Shown here piece after piece: positions 52,002 to 59,655 of a DNA stretch of 64,000 nt. The notes under the pieces were generated by a model. The model searched no databases, was not told the origin of the DNA, and saw only the letters and a list, made by a program, of their open reading frames with translations. This DNA comes from Paenibacillus sp. JZ16 (GTDB lineage: Bacteria; Bacillota; Bacilli; Paenibacillales; Paenibacillaceae). Location: positions 5,088,001-5,152,000 of the forward strand of contig NZ_CP017659.1 of the NCBI RefSeq assembly GCF_015326965.1, given 5' to 3'. A program made the translations under genes and the position numbers. Position 1 is the first letter of the stretch, and each line of letters opens with the position of its first letter.

Positions 52002-52895
52002 TTATCGATCGGAGTCATGCAATGCTTTCCAGTATCTATAGTCATGAATGGCGAACCCGGAGAACGAAGGATGCTTCTCCGCTTTGATACATACCTTGGA
52101 TAGCTGTTCCTCCATATAGGACGTGCCTTCCTCAAAAAAGGTAATGTAAGCTCCCTCATTGCTCGATTTGGTCTCTACGGCAATTAAGGCTTCCTTGCCA
52201 AGTTCATCGGCTTCCTTAAGCTCGGCAGCAGCGACTTTATAAATGGTATCTGCCTGATCACGATAGGCCATAATGACGACCTGGTCGAACTGCTGGATCA
52301 TCCACCGACTGATCGACATCGACTGGTCCGGCAGCTGGTAGCCGTGCAGCCAGAATGTCATGTCGGAACCGATGGGCAGATTCAGTGTGTGCGCTTCCTG
52401 GACCAGATAGCGGACGCTCGCTTGCCATTGCTTTACCACGGAGGCTTGATTTGTTTTCCACTCAGTCAGCACATGCGGCTCGATATCGACATGAATGCCG
52501 GTGAAGCGCTCATTCGGAGCAGCCGATGCCTGATATTCAGCAGTCCATTGAATGAAGGTCTCCAATCGGTGACGTTCCGATTCCAGCGCCCAGTTAGGCG
52601 CGCCGCCGAGGACATGAACCTCGATCCCCTGATCGCCTGCGTGGCGAATAAAGCTGCGGTAATACTCGGGCCGAACATCGCGGTTCATCTGCAGATAGAG
52701 CACATTGACCCCTTGACTGGAGGCAAAACTCAGAATGTCGTCAGCTGAATCTTGAATCTGCGGGGTGTCCCAGAACCAGGTCGCCTTTTGGCGGGGTTCG
52801 GCCGTAGCCGTATCGGGGTGAAGAGACAAACTGCTTAGCAGCAGCAGACTGCCAGCGAGACAGAGGGCCAGCAAGCGAACGTATTTTTTTTTCAT
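52002..52895 (-). CDS. Secreted TIM-barrel protein, probable glycoside hydrolase-like
   Basis: A 297-residue secreted protein with a signal peptide (LLALCLAGSLLLLSSLSL) and a barrel-like core: ATWFWDT, VNVLYLQMN, GIEVHVLGG, GIHVDIEPHVL, FDQVVIMAYRD and ALIAVETKS. The DIEP and MAYRD segments at strand ends 4 and 6 resemble GH18-type folds, though the DxE catalytic triad is reduced to DIE. It may bind or cut a surface glycan. No family is certain. Confidence 0.6.
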   Translation of the reverse strand: MKKKYVRLLALCLAGSLLLLSSLSLHPDTATAEPRQKATWFWDTPQIQDSADDILSFASSQGVNVLYLQMNRDVRPEYYRSFIRHAGDQGIEVHVLGGAPNWALESERHRLETFIQWTAEYQASAAPNERFTGIHVDIEPHVLTEWKTNQASVVKQWQASVRYLVQEAHTLNLPIGSDMTFWLHGYQLPDQSMSISRWMIQQFDQVVIMAYRDQADTIYKVAAAELKEADELGKEALIAVETKSSNEGAYITFFEEGTSYMEEQLSKVCIKAEKHPSFSGFAIHDYRYWKALHDSDR

Positions 52896-53258
52896 TATAT
52901 GGATAATCTCCTTTACATACGATTAGCTCATAGGAAAACGGCAAATTCCAACAAGCACACAACATTAGTATGGCGATGTAAGTCATTATTCGAGTTATAT
53001 TTGTTCGTAAATATGCACTTGTGTATTCTATCGGCGAAAATAATATGGTGTTACATAGGTCTAAAGATCTATTGTTTTGAGAAAAAATGAACGAGTGGAG
53101 TTTGAAGATGTCTTCATGGGGATAAGTAAATAGAAGGTGTGACAGCCCGAAACGGCTATAGACGGCACCAGGTGTTTATAATACTACTTAAGATTCAAGA
53201 AGAGCCATTCATCACCAGGGGTGATGTAGTATAATTTCTAAGCGAAGGAGCGATGAAC
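52896..53258. other. Intergenic stretch without a supportable gene
   Basis: About 360 A/T-rich bases between the divergent secreted-protein and NAD(P)-binding genes. It should hold both promoters; TATAAT-like boxes are frequent but none stands out. Frames here are short and lack ribosome binding sites. Confidence 0.5.
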
Positions 53259-53891
53259 ATGAAGGTAGCATTAATTGGAGCAAGCGGAACGATCGGGAGA
53301 CGAATTACGGAGGAAGCGCTGCGACGGGGGCACGAAGTTACTGCGATTTTGCGTAATCCGGATCGATTGGATGCAGAGCATGAGCAATTAAAGAAAGTTA
53401 AAGCGGATGTAATGGATCCTTCATCATTAGAAGAGGCGATTCAAGGGCATGATGCTGTTATTAGCGCTTTCGGTCCGAAGTTCGGCCGGGAAGAGGAACT
53501 CGTTGCAGCCGCACGCACGATTGTGGAGGGGACGAGACGTGGCGGCGTAACCCGACTGTTGATCGTTGGCGGCGCTGGCAGCTTGATCGCCGACAGCGGC
53601 GTACCGCTTATGGATACCCCGGAATTTCCGGAGGAGATCAGGCCGCTTGCCCGTGCGCATGCGGATGCTTACGATCTGTATAAGGAAAGCGATCTGGAAT
53701 GGACGTATGTCAGTCCGGCAGCGATTATTGAGCCGGGGAAACGTACCGGACAGTTCCGGATCGGCATGGACCGCCTGGTGACTGACGAGAGCGGAAGCAG
53801 CCGAATCTCGGTTGAAGATTTCGCGGTAGCGGTGATCGATGAGCTGGATGATCCGCAGTTTATTCAGTCCCGTTTTACCGTTGCTTATTAA
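53259..53891 (+). CDS. NAD(P)-binding epimerase-like protein (YwnB/NmrA type)
   Basis: A 210-residue atypical short-chain dehydrogenase. The nucleotide motif is VALIGASGTIGRRI at the N-terminus, followed by VMDPSSLEEAIQGHDAVISAFGP, LLIVGGAGSL and the C-terminal DFAVAVIDELDDP typical of YwnB-type proteins. These bind NADP and act as flavin reductases, epimerases or redox sensors. AAGGAG at 53245-53250 favours ATG 53259 over 53253. Confidence 0.82.
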   Translation: MKVALIGASGTIGRRITEEALRRGHEVTAILRNPDRLDAEHEQLKKVKADVMDPSSLEEAIQGHDAVISAFGPKFGREEELVAAARTIVEGTRRGGVTRLLIVGGAGSLIADSGVPLMDTPEFPEEIRPLARAHADAYDLYKESDLEWTYVSPAAIIEPGKRTGQFRIGMDRLVTDESGSSRISVEDFAVAVIDELDDPQFIQSRFTVAY

Positions 53892-53957
53892 TAGACAGGC
53901 ATCCTGAGTCGCCAAAGCGTTTGCGTAGGATATATCGAAGCAAAGGGGAGAGCTTGG

Positions 53958-55703
53958 ATGTATGTTGTGACGTCTGAACAGATGAGGGCACTCGACAACC
54001 ATACGATTTATCAAATCGGCATTCCGGCCATAGCCCTGATGGAAAATGCAGGTAAGGCGATTGCCGAGGAAGTCCTGAAGCTGTGCCTGGAGCGTGATAG
54101 AGTGAGCCGTTCTGATTACGGAGGCACTGGGACAGCAGGAAAGGCTCGGTCCTTCATGTCCGAGGACGGGCGGGGTGAACAGCGGCTATTCTTACCGGAG
54201 CATTCGGCTGCGGCGGAGGCTCTTACCGCCGGGGATGACCTGGCTCTGGAGATGAGCCGTCCGTCGCCTGTCATCGACGGAGACGCTCGATTGCCCACCG
54301 CGCTTGCAGCGCAGGAGCACTGGCTCATTCTGGTGGGCAAGGGCAATAACGGCGGCGACGGGGCGGTCGCCGCCCGGCATTTGCGTGACGCCGGTATACG
54401 CGTCACGCTGCTCTATGCCGCCGAGCCGTCCGCGTTAGCCGGCGAGGCGGCGGTGCAGCGGGATGCCGCGGCAGCGCTTGGCATCCCGGCTCTGGTCCAC
54501 GGCCGTGATGCCGTGGACTACGGCGCGTACACCGGCATCGTGGACGCGCTGCTCGGCACGGGCGCGGCGGGAGCGCCCCGCGGCACTTACGCCGCGCTGA
54601 TCCAGGCCGCCAATGACAGCGGCCTGCCGATTGTGTCCGCGGATATTCCGAGCGGACTGGACGCCGATACCGGCGCGCGGCACGAGCCGTGCATCTCGGC
54701 CGCGGTGACGGTATGCCTCGCATTCCTGAAGCGAGGCTTGGTGCAGTACCCCGGCGCCGAGGCGGCCGGCCGGGTGGTGGTCCGCGCCATCGGCATCCCG
54801 GCATCGCTGTGCCGGGAGCAGGGCGTCAGCACGCATCTGCTCACCCCGCATGTCCTTCGGACCGAGCTGGGTGTGGACGTGGCCTGCTACCGCTCGCCAG
54901 ATGGACATAAGGGCACCTACGGTCACGTGCTGACCGTAGGGGGCAGCCGCACGATGAGCGGCGCAGGCCTGCTCGCTTCCCGGGCAGCACTTCGTGCGGG
55001 CTGCGGCCTGGTGACCTGGGCGCTCCCTGCAAGCCTGGTGCTGCCGCTGAGCGGAGCCGCGCCCGAGGTGATGCTTGCCCCCGCCACAGGCGAGGAGAGC
55101 GGCGGCTACTGGGATGAAGCCTCCGCGGAGCAGGTGCTGGAGCTCGCCAAAACCCGCGATGTGCTGGCCGTAGGTCCGGGACTTGGCCGTTTTGAAGGAG
55201 ATGCCAGATGGCTCCGCCGTTTGTGGGAAGAATGGGAAGGACCGCTGGTGGTGGATGCCGATGCGCTGAATATGCTGTCCGCGGCCGGTGATTTCGGCAC
55301 TTGGAAGCCGCGCGGTGCGGCAACCGTGCTGACCCCGCATCCGGGGGAGATGTCCCGGCTGCTGGGCATCCCGACCGCCGAGCTGCAGCGGGACCGGATC
55401 GGTGTTGCCGCATCGTTCGCGACCGGGCACGGGGTTACCCTCGTGCTCAAGGGGGCACATACCGTCGTGGCTTCGCCGGACGGACAAGCCTACATCAACA
55501 CAACCGGCACCTCCGGCATGGCGACCGGAGGCACCGGGGACGTGCTGACCGGCATCATTGCCAGCCTGCTGGCGCAAGGATATGCCGGTCCGTCTGCAGC
55601 CGCGCTTGGCGTGTGGCTGCACGGCCGTGCCGGCGAGCGGGCCGCGCGGCACCGGGGACATCCCGCCTCGGTCATCGCCGGGGATGTCATCGAAGCACTT
55701 TGA
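53958..55703 (+). CDS. nnr: Bifunctional NAD(P)H-hydrate repair enzyme (epimerase + dehydratase)
   Basis: A 581-residue fusion that repairs damaged NAD(P)H. The N-terminal YjeF epimerase domain (about 1-285) has ALMENAGKAIA and GKGNNGGDGAVAARHL; the C-terminal ADP-dependent dehydratase (about 300-575) has LTVGGSRTMSGA, VVDADALNM, LTPHPGEMSRL and MATGGTGDVLTGI. An unusual stretch of about 70 residues rich in serine, glycine and acidic residues separates EVLKLC from the GKGNNGGDG motif, where other family members have a short link. The gene is far more GC-rich than its neighbours. Confidence 0.9.
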   Translation: MYVVTSEQMRALDNHTIYQIGIPAIALMENAGKAIAEEVLKLCLERDRVSRSDYGGTGTAGKARSFMSEDGRGEQRLFLPEHSAAAEALTAGDDLALEMSRPSPVIDGDARLPTALAAQEHWLILVGKGNNGGDGAVAARHLRDAGIRVTLLYAAEPSALAGEAAVQRDAAAALGIPALVHGRDAVDYGAYTGIVDALLGTGAAGAPRGTYAALIQAANDSGLPIVSADIPSGLDADTGARHEPCISAAVTVCLAFLKRGLVQYPGAEAAGRVVVRAIGIPASLCREQGVSTHLLTPHVLRTELGVDVACYRSPDGHKGTYGHVLTVGGSRTMSGAGLLASRAALRAGCGLVTWALPASLVLPLSGAAPEVMLAPATGEESGGYWDEASAEQVLELAKTRDVLAVGPGLGRFEGDARWLRRLWEEWEGPLVVDADALNMLSAAGDFGTWKPRGAATVLTPHPGEMSRLLGIPTAELQRDRIGVAASFATGHGVTLVLKGAHTVVASPDGQAYINTTGTSGMATGGTGDVLTGIIASLLAQGYAGPSAAALGVWLHGRAGERAARHRGHPASVIAGDVIEAL

Positions 55704-55885
55704 CGCGAAGAGAAAGGCCCTCATTGCGAGAGCACTGCAAAACGAAAACAGTTATTGTAAAACACAATCCAGTGCCGCGAAGGGTGCTGGGTTTGTTTAT
55801 ATTGGAGAAAAAGTGAGATGAGTCGTGTTGCTTCAGCAAGCCAGACAATTTACCGCATCGTTCCATTGGGGCAAAATAGCAAGGT

Positions 55886-56119
55886 CTATTCTGTTTCATA
55901 GGTATCATTGTTCTCTCGAATCACTTCCATAAACTCCAAGACAATCGTTGACATGGCATCCTCTTGGGACATGTAGATATATTGACTGATTCTCATGATA
56001 TCGTCTTTGTATAAATCAATGAGCTGCAGGATGGCTTGAACATCGTTCCGCTTTGCAGCTTGCAGCAAGGTTATGAATTCGCGATCTGAGATAACTTTTG
56101 AATCATTTTTCTTTTCCAT
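55886..56119 (-). CDS. RsoA-like / HTH_16-domain small protein
   Basis: A 77-residue helical protein beginning SDREFITLLQAAKRNDVQAI, then LQLIDLYKDDIMRISQYIY. This resembles the HTH_16 domain of RsoA, the co-sigma factor that acts with SigO in Bacillus subtilis, and small regulators on conjugative elements. Its start lies inside the preceding gene, whose product carries a sigma region 4. The order of region-4 protein then RsoA-like protein with overlap is the same as sigO-rsoA. Since the partner is truncated, it is probably not functional as a sigma subunit. Confidence 0.55.
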   Translation of the reverse strand: MEKKNDSKVISDREFITLLQAAKRNDVQAILQLIDLYKDDIMRISQYIYMSQEDAMSTIVLEFMEVIRENNDTYETE

Positions 56120-56289
56120 CGGTTCACCGCCTGTTGAGAGATATGGAGCTGCTTGGCGACTTCCACTTCCGTGAGGTCTTCGATGAAGAGTTTATATATA
56201 ATGGTTCTCCCTTGCGGGGGCAATGAATCCAATAATTGACCAATCCAAATACGATCATCGGATCTAGCATGAAATGAGCCTGTCTGCAC
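56071..56289 (-). pseudogene. Truncated sigma factor, region 4 only (SigO-like remnant)
   Basis: The 72-residue frame holds a sigma-70 region 4: IGQLLDSLPPQGRTIIYKLF, then LTEVEVAKQLHISQQAVNRWKRKM, a helix-turn-helix. The N-terminal part (regions 2-3) is missing. The only start is a GTG at 56289 without a ribosome binding site, and the frame remains open upstream without any ATG. Complete SigO-type factors are about 170 residues. I read it as a 5'-truncated sigma gene overlapping the RsoA-like gene. Confidence 0.55.
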
Positions 56290-56347
56290 GATGCTAAAAT
56301 CAGGGTAGGGGAGCGGGGGGAATGTTCTTTATAAGGACAGCAGAAAA

Positions 56348-56378
56348 AGGACAGCTCCTATAAAAACCGAGCTGTCCT
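56348..56378 (-). terminator. Terminator after the minus-strand remnant
   Basis: AGGACAGCTC and GAGCTGTCCT form a 10-base-pair stem; on the minus strand TTTTT follows. It lies 14 bases beyond the stop codon of the remnant at 56392. Confidence 0.65.
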
Positions 56379-56391
56379 CTTCTATCTCATG

Positions 56392-56548
56392 CTATTGGAG
56401 TGTAACCTCAGGATTGAGTGTGATCTCAAAGGCGCGCCACCAGATGAAATCAGGATTGTCATAAGCGAGCGAAGCAGTAAACCTATATTTTTTTCAAACC
56501 CGTCCTCCAAATCAACAAAAAAGGAGATCAAAGAAGTTCGAAGAATCA
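56392..56548 (-). pseudogene. Remnant of an unidentified gene with a homopolymer frameshift
   Basis: The minus strand encodes protein-like sequence across two frames joined at a run of seven A (56488-56494): LISFFVDLEDGFEK before it and KYRFTASLAYDNPDF with FIWWRAFEITLNPE after it, ending at TAG 56392-56394. Adding one base at the run restores a single frame. The N-terminus is missing and the family is unknown. A terminator follows it, as for a true gene end. Confidence 0.45.
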
Positions 56549-56661
56549 TTATAAGTAGGGGAGAGAGCTTGAGTAGTGAATGAGGAGACCACAGGAAAGG
56601 TTCCCAGCGTTCACGGCTAAGTCTGTATCGATTCCAACAACAGCTACGAGGTGAATAAAGA

Positions 56662-57566
56662 ATGGATAAACAAGCAGCGGATATTGCTGCCAATGAAATG
56701 CCTGAAGGAACCCAGATTATCTATGGCGAATTTGCTGAACGGGGGGCTATTATTCCTGTTCGTATCGTCCTGATGTAGTTTATGCGAAATACGGTGATGC
56801 AGAGAGAAGGCTCCAGATCATTGTTCCGCATCGGGCTGGGAGTCAATTTCCCTTAGTGATTTTCGTTCAAGGCTCGGCTTGGAGAAAACAAGACACCTAT
56901 GCGATGATTCCAAATCTCTGTCAAATCGCAGCAAAGGGTTATGTGGTCGCAAGTGTGGAGATCAGGGAATCCGACATCGCACCGTTCCCGGCAGCGCTTG
57001 AAGATGTGAAGTGTGCAATTCGGTTTATGCGCAAGAATGCTGCAGAATATGGTGTTGATCCGAACCTTGTCGCGGTATGGGGGGATTCATCGGGCGGGCA
57101 TCTGGCCTTAATGACAGGACTTACCATAGGCGAATATAATAACGGCCTTTATAGCGAACAGTCGGATGAGGTCAGCGCAGTCATCGATTATTATGGGGTA
57201 TCCGACCTGCTTACGTTAGGCAAATATAATGATATTCTTGACCATGATGCAGCCGATTCTCCGGAAGGTTTGTTCATTGGAGGAAGGATACCGGATCATG
57301 TGGAGCAGGCGAAGAAGGCTAGCCCTCTCCATCAGGATTTGGATAAGAAGCTTCCGCCGTTCCTCATCATCCATGGTGACAGCGATAACGTGGTCCATGT
57401 GAACCAGAGCATAGAGATGTATAAGGCGCTTAAGGAACACGGACAGAAGGTGTTGTTCTACAAGGTTGTAGGCGGGGACCATGGGGGAGGTGTATGGAGT
57501 CCGCAGGTGCTTGATATAACGGAGAGGTTTTTGTCTGCCCACTCATATCGACCAAATCATCGATAA
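56662..57566 (+). pseudogene. Alpha/beta hydrolase (esterase) broken by a frameshift
   Basis: The C-terminal 237 residues from 56856 form a clear esterase/acylhydrolase core: VAVWGDSSGGHLALMTGL (nucleophile), FLIIHGDSDNVVHVNQS and GGDHGGGVW (histidine). The N-terminal part begins at ATG 56662 after GAGGTG but reads into a TAG at 56776. Restoring one base in the G run at 56741-56746 joins the two frames (YRPDVVYAKYGDAERRLQ follows). So either the gene is dead, translated by slippage, or the base call is wrong. Type: carboxylesterase/dipeptidyl-peptidase-like; substrate unknown. Confidence 0.7.
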
Positions 57567-57612
57567 TCCGCAATAGTTTACCCGCCAATCGGCTTATAAC
57601 GAACCACCTAGT

Positions 57613-57656
57613 AAAGGACCTCGAATCCCACGATTGGGGGATAGAGGTCCTTTAAT
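57613..57656. terminator. Terminator between the esterase and alkaline phosphatase
   Basis: AAAGGACCTC pairs with GAGGTCCTTT around a loop of about 20 bases, between convergent genes. Confidence 0.75.
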
Positions 57657-57688
57657 GATCAGCCCAAATTCAACTCCTGGTGGGGGAA

Positions 57689-59377
57689 TTACTGATTTCT
57701 TCTTTTCTCTAAATTCTGCATGAAGGCTTCTTCATTCTCAAACAATCCGACGCCCATAAGATAGGAGATCATACGCGGTAAGTCCGTGTTATCGATCAGG
57801 CCAACGAATTCGTTGGCACCTTTGCCGTAAGCGTATAACGGCAGTTCTTCCCCGGTATGGTTCCGGGAGCCCCAACTGATCAATGCGTGTCCGGATAACA
57901 CCGTACCGATTTCGTTGATGAGCGTGGTATCGTTATTCCAGTTGACGTTCGCCAAGTCAGCAGCATCTTCTTCAGTCAGCTTGATGCCGGCAATCGGCTC
58001 GGCAACTTTTTTCACATCGACCCAATACGCGGTTGTAACCTTGGAATCTTCACCACTTCCATAGGCTACCTGCATCCCAATCAGCTCAGCCATGGATTTC
58101 AGATTGAAATACGCCGTGCCGTTCTCCACAAAGAAGTCGGCGTTTTGTTTCTGGGAGGAGGCTGTTACGATCCCCTGAGGCAAGTGTACCTTGAATGTCG
58201 AACCTGCAACATCAACATCAACCGTGAGATCGTCGGCATGGTACTCAAGGGTTCCGTCCAGTTGGGCTGCGATTTCCCTGAGCGGCAGGTAGACGTTGTT
58301 GTTGACTGAGCGAGCGGAACTTCCAACATCTGTAGTGATTGCTCGGGATTTCAGTTCGGCGCCGATGGTGTTCGAGCTGCCGGTGGCATTTTTCAAGACG
58401 GCGATGTTCTCCTTATAGCCGCCGGGTGTATTGCCGATGTTCATACCGCCTGTTTCGTGGTCTCCAACGATAACAACCAGCGTGTCCGAGTTGTTTCTGG
58501 CATATTCAAGCGCGACGTCCACCGCTTCTTCAAACGCCAGCATATCCGAAATCATGGCGATAGGGTCGTGGGCATGGCCGGCCCAATCAATCTGGCTGCC
58601 CTCTACCATAAGGAAGAATCCCTTGTCGTTCTTGCTAAGTGTATCCACTGCCAGCTTGGTCATTTCAGCCAAGCTTGGGACATTTTGTTTGTCGCGATCG
58701 ATTTCATACTTCAGATCGCTCATGGCAAACAGGCCAAGAATTTGATCCCCGTCTACTTGTCCAATTTCGCTGCGATTCGTAATGTACTCATAACCCGCAG
58801 ATTTTGCTTCCTCTACCAGATTGCGTTCCGGCTGTTTGCCTCCTTCCGACTCAGGCAAGAACATATCACGGCCACCGCCGAGAATGACATCGACATTATT
58901 GATATATTCAGTAGCCAGTGCTACTTCATTGCCGCGACTTGGGTCGTGAGCAGTGAAAACCGCCGGAGTTGCATGCGTAATCCGAGATGTAGCGACCAAT
59001 CCAGTAGACTTGCCGCTCTCTCGAGCTGCGTCGAGAATCGAATCCGGTTTCACACCGTCCGGCGTAACCGAAATAACACCATTATCCGTTTTGTATCCGG
59101 TTGCCATCGCTGTACCTGCGGCGGCGGAATCCGTAACATTGGTATCAGCAGAGGCGGTCTTCATTAATCCTTTCACATAGCGTTCAAAGGACAGTTCTTC
59201 GCCCTTGTAAATCCGTGTTGCCGTCAAATAGCTAATACCCATGCCGTCGGGAATCAGCAAAATGACGTTTTTGGCGCTGCCCTTCTCCTCCGCACTGACA
59301 ACGCTTACTAAACTGCTCCAAATGAGCATAAATGCGATAATCGCTTTTGCCGTCCTGCTGTAGAATTTTGAAGACAT
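57689..59377 (-). CDS. phoA: Secreted alkaline phosphatase with an inserted stalk domain
   Basis: A 562-residue secreted alkaline phosphatase. After the signal peptide, metal and catalytic motifs run in order: LIPDGMG (41-47), the nucleophile serine in TDSAAAGTAMATG (82-94), HATPAVFTAHD, VEGSQIDWAGHAHD (258-271) and GDHETGG (305-311). The last metal histidine is in NHTGEELPLYAYG (506-518). Between GDHETGG and that histidine sits a copper-amine-oxidase N1-like domain of about 100 residues (VYLPLREIAAQLDGTLEY ... YFNLKSMAELIG). A four-repeat Pho box precedes the gene, so phosphate starvation should induce it. Confidence 0.88.
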   Translation of the reverse strand: MSSKFYSRTAKAIIAFMLIWSSLVSVVSAEEKGSAKNVILLIPDGMGISYLTATRIYKGEELSFERYVKGLMKTASADTNVTDSAAAGTAMATGYKTDNGVISVTPDGVKPDSILDAARESGKSTGLVATSRITHATPAVFTAHDPSRGNEVALATEYINNVDVILGGGRDMFLPESEGGKQPERNLVEEAKSAGYEYITNRSEIGQVDGDQILGLFAMSDLKYEIDRDKQNVPSLAEMTKLAVDTLSKNDKGFFLMVEGSQIDWAGHAHDPIAMISDMLAFEEAVDVALEYARNNSDTLVVIVGDHETGGMNIGNTPGGYKENIAVLKNATGSSNTIGAELKSRAITTDVGSSARSVNNNVYLPLREIAAQLDGTLEYHADDLTVDVDVAGSTFKVHLPQGIVTASSQKQNADFFVENGTAYFNLKSMAELIGMQVAYGSGEDSKVTTAYWVDVKKVAEPIAGIKLTEEDAADLANVNWNNDTTLINEIGTVLSGHALISWGSRNHTGEELPLYAYGKGANEFVGLIDNTDLPRMISYLMGVGLFENEEAFMQNLEKRRNQ

Positions 59378-59422
59378 AATCTAACCTCCTACAATTGGGA
59401 TAGTTTTACTATAGTATGATTC

Positions 59423-59461
59423 TATTAACAGGTTGTTTGAGGAAAGTTAAGGCAATGTTAA
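59423..59461 (-). promoter_or_regulatory. Pho box: four direct repeats
   Basis: On the minus strand, TTAACA, TTAACT, CAAACA and TTAATA begin exactly 11 bases apart (plus-strand starts 59456, 59445, 59434, 59423). This is the PhoP-binding pattern of TT(A/T)ACA hexamers spaced by five. A TACTAT -10 box (59411-59416) follows at about seven bases. It precedes the alkaline phosphatase gene. Confidence 0.8.
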
Positions 59462-59619
59462 TTAGTTGTTTTAGAGGTATGCAAGCGGATGCGGGAAGGG
59501 GATTATTCAAGCAGGAGAGTGGAAAACTGCAGTTCTGATGGATGCATATCTATACTTTTTTCGCACTCGCATAGTCATTAAAGGTATAATTTCATTCTTT
59601 ACAAACTGACGGAGGTCAG

Positions 59620-59639
59620 ATAGTATGTTTCCATACTAT
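59620..59639. promoter_or_regulatory. Inverted-repeat operator before the MFS transporter
   Basis: ATAGTATG and CATACTAT form a perfect inverted repeat with a four-base spacer, 16 bases upstream of the MFS start and downstream of a TATAAT box at 59585-59590. The TetR-type product of the next gene is the likely ligand. Confidence 0.65.
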
Positions 59640-59655
59640 AATTTTGGAGGTTCAT

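Larger units (their letters stand above)
56290..56661. other. Intergenic region with gene debris
   Basis: About 370 bases between two damaged genes. It holds the minus-strand remnant at 56392-56548 and the hairpin at 56348-56378. The rest shows no promoter or frame that I can support. Confidence 0.5.

Noticed and set aside
54435..55724. A 429-codon frame antisense to the NAD(P)HX repair gene
   Set aside because: Long shadow frames are expected in such GC-rich DNA. The product is low-complexity (Arg, Gly, His, Gln) and unlike any protein family I know.
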